Assembly (NCBI GenBank): GCA_029821755.1
Contig: JALGSV010000004.1
Location: 248,001-312,000, forward strand
DNA: 64,000 nucleotides
Direction: 5' to 3'
Origin: Candidatus Zipacnadum vermilionense
Lineage (GTDB): Bacteria > Armatimonadota > Zipacnadia > Zipacnadales > Zipacnadaceae
Position 1 is the first letter of the stretch, and each line of letters starts with the position of its first letter. A program made the position numbers and the translations under genes. The notes under the pieces were generated by a model, which saw only the letters and a program-made list of their open reading frames with translations, made no database searches and was not told the origin of the DNA. This document shows positions 62,801-64,000 of this stretch, in pieces.

Positions 62801-63364
62801 GCTCTGGGCAAGACCTTGGAGGAGGGAACGGTCACCACCGCCGCGGGGAATCTCTTGCCGATAGGCGACCTGGAGGACGGCAAGCTCACCGGCTGGGTAG
62901 CGGACACCCGGCAGTACAACGCCGTGGCGCAGGTCTTCGAGGGCAACCCCGCTCCCAACGACCCCGACCACCAGGGCAAGTTCTGCCTGGCGGTGCAGAT
63001 CAGAACCACCAGCGGCATGTCCTGGACCCAGCAGCCCGTGTACATTGACCCCACCAAGACCTACAAGTGCAGCTTCAAATACTACACGCCCAACAACATG
63101 ACGCTCCAGTACGGCGGGTACGGCAACGACCTTCAGGGCCAAGCCAAAGACGACACAGGGCGCGTGTGGGATTGGAGAGCGTACATCAAGGGGCCGACCG
63201 ACAAATGGCAGGAGACGGAGACGACTATCGGCCCCCCCGGATCGGGGGCGAAATCCACTTGGCTCCCCGGCATGTTCGGGGCGGGATTCGGGTTCAGGAT
63301 CACCGGTGACGAGAACCTGACGGTCTATGTGGATGACCTGAGGTTCGAGGAGGTCAATTCGTAA
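59807..63364 (+). CDS. Large secreted lipoprotein, heparinase II/III-like
   Basis: An 1185-residue protein with an N-terminal lipoprotein signal (IVLGIVAVTGCSAA; lipobox VTGC). The central region (about 350-560) is alpha/alpha-toroid-like, as in polysaccharide lyases (WTDDNGGWLEAPHY, PPLGNTYLQEPTG). NNHAHYDDDSGSVVIW and IISDDFGYY form the heparinase II/III-type active-site and beta-sandwich signature. The C terminus has a CBM-like jelly roll (NLLPIGDLEDGKL). It probably cleaves a uronic-acid polysaccharide at the cell surface. ATG at 59807 follows AGGAGG by 9 bases. The linked UroD-like gene upstream is 41 bases away. Confidence 0.85.
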   Translation: MSRIASSLCLALIIVLGIVAVTGCSAADFTLRDFIGRDWRNERVSFPLTAAQAVHAKAGHGLLGPDGQPTLYQLLPAPADQEPRLEFLANVGPYETSPYTFDDEVTQVPTDLLAEEAPDLLQLSNGQVGIAIPKQLVNGAGPIQRLRLPSGKVVGGSLLKSDAPPTAYTATVTAQGPVFAEITCETTFGDQGTWEIRFQLQAGEPVVRVLENSAVSGNVEFLLFPDRDLNADKLLYRTGKGQINLNRLGDITPGEVCVLEPWCHWWERERQGPCFTIFNSGGEDALSLGAGLASEWVDPTLPKEKPQARPQIMVKKDDQGMYMTFPLKFGKRMWIMTGLRKDDALAEFRQDEAKTLLPYEYLIKHGQFPLDMVKDYTLVWEGDHANYPRTLVTQKDVDRFRKSIEDLTPYTDAIPGHLNTPPDTITQFNMESLITTYLATGDAELGKYLGNCTAMMLEHAIYRVVMQPDMPFGSAPHHFSDMGAAVLLADAALSCPELDPALRERMLGQIAFLGYTVSRPDYWSGERGFAANPNMTTSVMGYQTTIACAVSDHPLAQEWAKEGMAQLKGQVDYWTDDNGGWLEAPHYAMVSCDQILAAFVMARNAGFNDYLYEPKLRKFIDWFSKISTPPDSRIKGWRHLPPLGNTYLQEPTGEFGIVAYLFRDKDPEWSAQLQWMHHQQGAWPWPGIGGAYPGFAGYRALMFDPKLPEKAPAWKSELFPETGVVLRNTYNFERETYLHMIQGNNHAHYDDDSGSVVIWGKGRIISDDFGYYIPQRTEHSMVESPLAGGVMRVTDFAPAERLDYVRGVQGGWTRQIAFVKDPDPLGPNYFVINDTLQAPAPATWRLYLLANNVTTGPHGALVEGTEDVDTDIFFALPAQVPLQTVPATHTANAGLSPEGGQVRLEMTQIGLVASTEREKVFNVVVYPRLKNEALPTFLAIAEGRGVKLETPAGTEYVFLSNEPFTYKEGDVEFTGTVGAVQIRAGQPHLSLGAPGKLSALGKTLEEGTVTTAAGNLLPIGDLEDGKLTGWVADTRQYNAVAQVFEGNPAPNDPDHQGKFCLAVQIRTTSGMSWTQQPVYIDPTKTYKCSFKYYTPNNMTLQYGGYGNDLQGQAKDDTGRVWDWRAYIKGPTDKWQETETTIGPPGSGAKSTWLPGMFGAGFGFRITGDENLTVYVDDLRFEEVNS

Positions 63365-63581
63365 GGAGGGGCCGCGATGAGCGGCGGTCACGAAGTGACC
63401 GACGGGAGGCCGGCCCCCGACCAAGCGCCCGGCGCCGCCTCAAAACCGTAGCCAATCACCGCCGGCCTGGGGTCCGCCTGCAGGGACCTTCCCCCAAAGC
63501 AGTGCGGCGGCGGATTGTAGCACGCGGGGGCCAGCCTCCTGCCCCACGACTCCGTCGCGGGTCACTCGACGCGGCCCCTCC
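63365..63581. repeat. Palindromic intergenic element, copy D
   Basis: A 217-bp spacer element with ends GGAGGGGCCGCG (63365-63376) and CGCGGCCCCTCC (63570-63581). GGTCACGAAGTGACC and GGGAGGCCGGCCCCC lie inside, the latter like copy B. It begins right after the heparinase stop codon. It makes up most of the 328-bp gene-free stretch 63365-63692; the rest is the promoter and palindrome below. Confidence 0.65.
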
Positions 63582-63590
63582 ATCAGAAGC

Positions 63591-63619
63591 TTGTGCCTTG
63601 CCCCGGCTTGCAGTACAAT
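63591..63619 (+). promoter_or_regulatory. Promoter for the oxidoreductase gene
   Basis: TTGTGC (63591-63596), 17 bases, TACAAT (63614-63619); predicted start near 63626, just before the palindrome. Confidence 0.4.
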
Positions 63620-63632
63620 TCGCGCTGTTGCG

Positions 63633-63657
63633 ACGAGCGCCGCCAGGCGGCGCTCGT
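63633..63657 (+). promoter_or_regulatory. Perfect 25-bp palindrome in the leader
   Basis: ACGAGCGCCGCC, one A, GGCGGCGCTCGT, followed by TTTG. It lies 36 bases before the oxidoreductase start. It may be an operator, an attenuator stem or a terminator of upstream readthrough. Confidence 0.5.
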
Positions 63658-63692
63658 TTGCTGACACCATTCCATGAAACGAGGTTCAGGTA

Positions 63693-64000
63693 ATGCCCGC
63701 CAAGCTGAAAGAAGTTCGCTGCGCACTGATCGGGTACGGAGGCGCCTTCAACATGGGCAAGCTCCATGGCGATCAGATCAATGCCGTCCCTGGTATGCGC
63801 ATCACCGCCGCCTGCGACATTGACCCTAAGCGCGCGCAGCAGGCCGCCGAGGATTTCCCCGGCATCGCCACCTACACCGAGGTCAAGGCCTTGCTCAAGG
63901 ACCCCAACGTCGATCTCTGCGTCATCATTCTCCCCCACAACCTGCACGCCCCGGTGGCTCTGCAGTGCCTCAAGGCCGGCAAGCACGTCGTCCTCGAGAA
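63693..64000 (+). CDS. Gfo/Idh/MocA-family oxidoreductase, N-terminal part (cut by window edge)
   Basis: The first 102 residues of a Rossmann-fold oxidoreductase. VRCALIGYGGAFNMGKLH holds the GxGxxxxxG nucleotide loop (with an unusual GGAFNMG), ITAACDIDPKRAQ the acidic NAD contact, and PHNLHAPVALQCLKAGKHVVLE the family's EKP-region (E at the edge). It acts on sugars or inositols with NAD(P). The gene continues beyond the window. Confidence 0.9.
   Translation, partial: MPAKLKEVRCALIGYGGAFNMGKLHGDQINAVPGMRITAACDIDPKRAQQAAEDFPGIATYTEVKALLKDPNVDLCVIILPHNLHAPVALQCLKAGKHVVLE

Noticed and set aside
1-64000. CRISPR array, rRNA, tRNA or prophage
   Set aside because: No repeat-spacer array, RNA gene signature, integrase or phage structural gene was seen on either strand.

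Overview
The window is GC-rich bacterial chromosome with about fifty protein-coding genes, mostly 0.5-2 kb, packed on both strands. There is no rRNA, tRNA, CRISPR array, phage or transposase gene. The gene content suggests an uncultured anaerobic, polysaccharide-using bacterium. All three [FeFe]-hydrogenase maturases (hydE, hydF, hydG) are present. So are an acetogen-type MetV-like folate protein, seven UroD/corrinoid-methyltransferase-like proteins, four xylose-isomerase-like TIM barrels and several very large secreted proteins (CBM9-like, heparinase II/III-like, glycosidase-like). Such a mix is common in deep candidate lineages (Armatimonadota- or Planctomycete-like). The phylum cannot be fixed from this sequence alone.

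Layout. 1-1751 (-): sbcD-like nuclease and the start of its SMC-like ATPase partner. 1992-3317 (+): two secreted paralogous-tail proteins. 3437-5622 (-): lipM, gcvH and a homocysteine methyltransferase domain protein. 5915-10265 (+): two UroD-like proteins and a polytopic membrane protein. 10329-19154 (-): hydG, a 1179-aa secreted protein, a decayed aspartase remnant, a UroD-like protein, hydF, hydE. 19366-28495: sugar-isomerase-like barrels, a UroD-like protein, a tandem metallo-beta-lactamase protein, metV, an IscU/NifU scaffold, a GHMP kinase and a DUF4139 protein. 28565-34048 (-): folE2, two unknown membrane proteins, mrfA-type helicase, mutM. 34238-37721 (-): glycosidase-like protein, sugar isomerase, small membrane protein. 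37796-40712 (+): promoter, isoleucine T-box, citramalate synthase, RsmJ-like methyltransferase. 40773-43063 (-): sixA, PIN protein, UroD-like protein. 43262-45346 (+): TIM barrel and UroD-like pair. 45384-51778 (-): AIR-synthase gene broken by an 11-bp duplication, and a 1740-aa secreted protein. 51910-64000 (+): UPF0280, thiC, parvulin, two-gene NAD synthase, rsmI, UroD-like protein, heparinase-like lipoprotein, and the start of a Gfo/Idh/MocA oxidoreductase.

Common threads are one-carbon/corrinoid chemistry (UroD-like proteins, homocysteine methyltransferase, MetV, GcvH/LipM, FolE2), radical-SAM and Fe-S biology (HydE, HydG, ThiC, IscU) and uptake and breakdown of sugars or polysaccharides. 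Intergenic DNA carries several families of short palindromic repeats. The most unusual items are the hyd operon with intercalated foreign genes and an in-place aspartase relic, the exact 11-bp duplication splitting the AIR-synthase gene, the isoleucine T-box leader, and an inverted-repeat element family ending in GGAGGGGCCG/CGGCCCCTCC.
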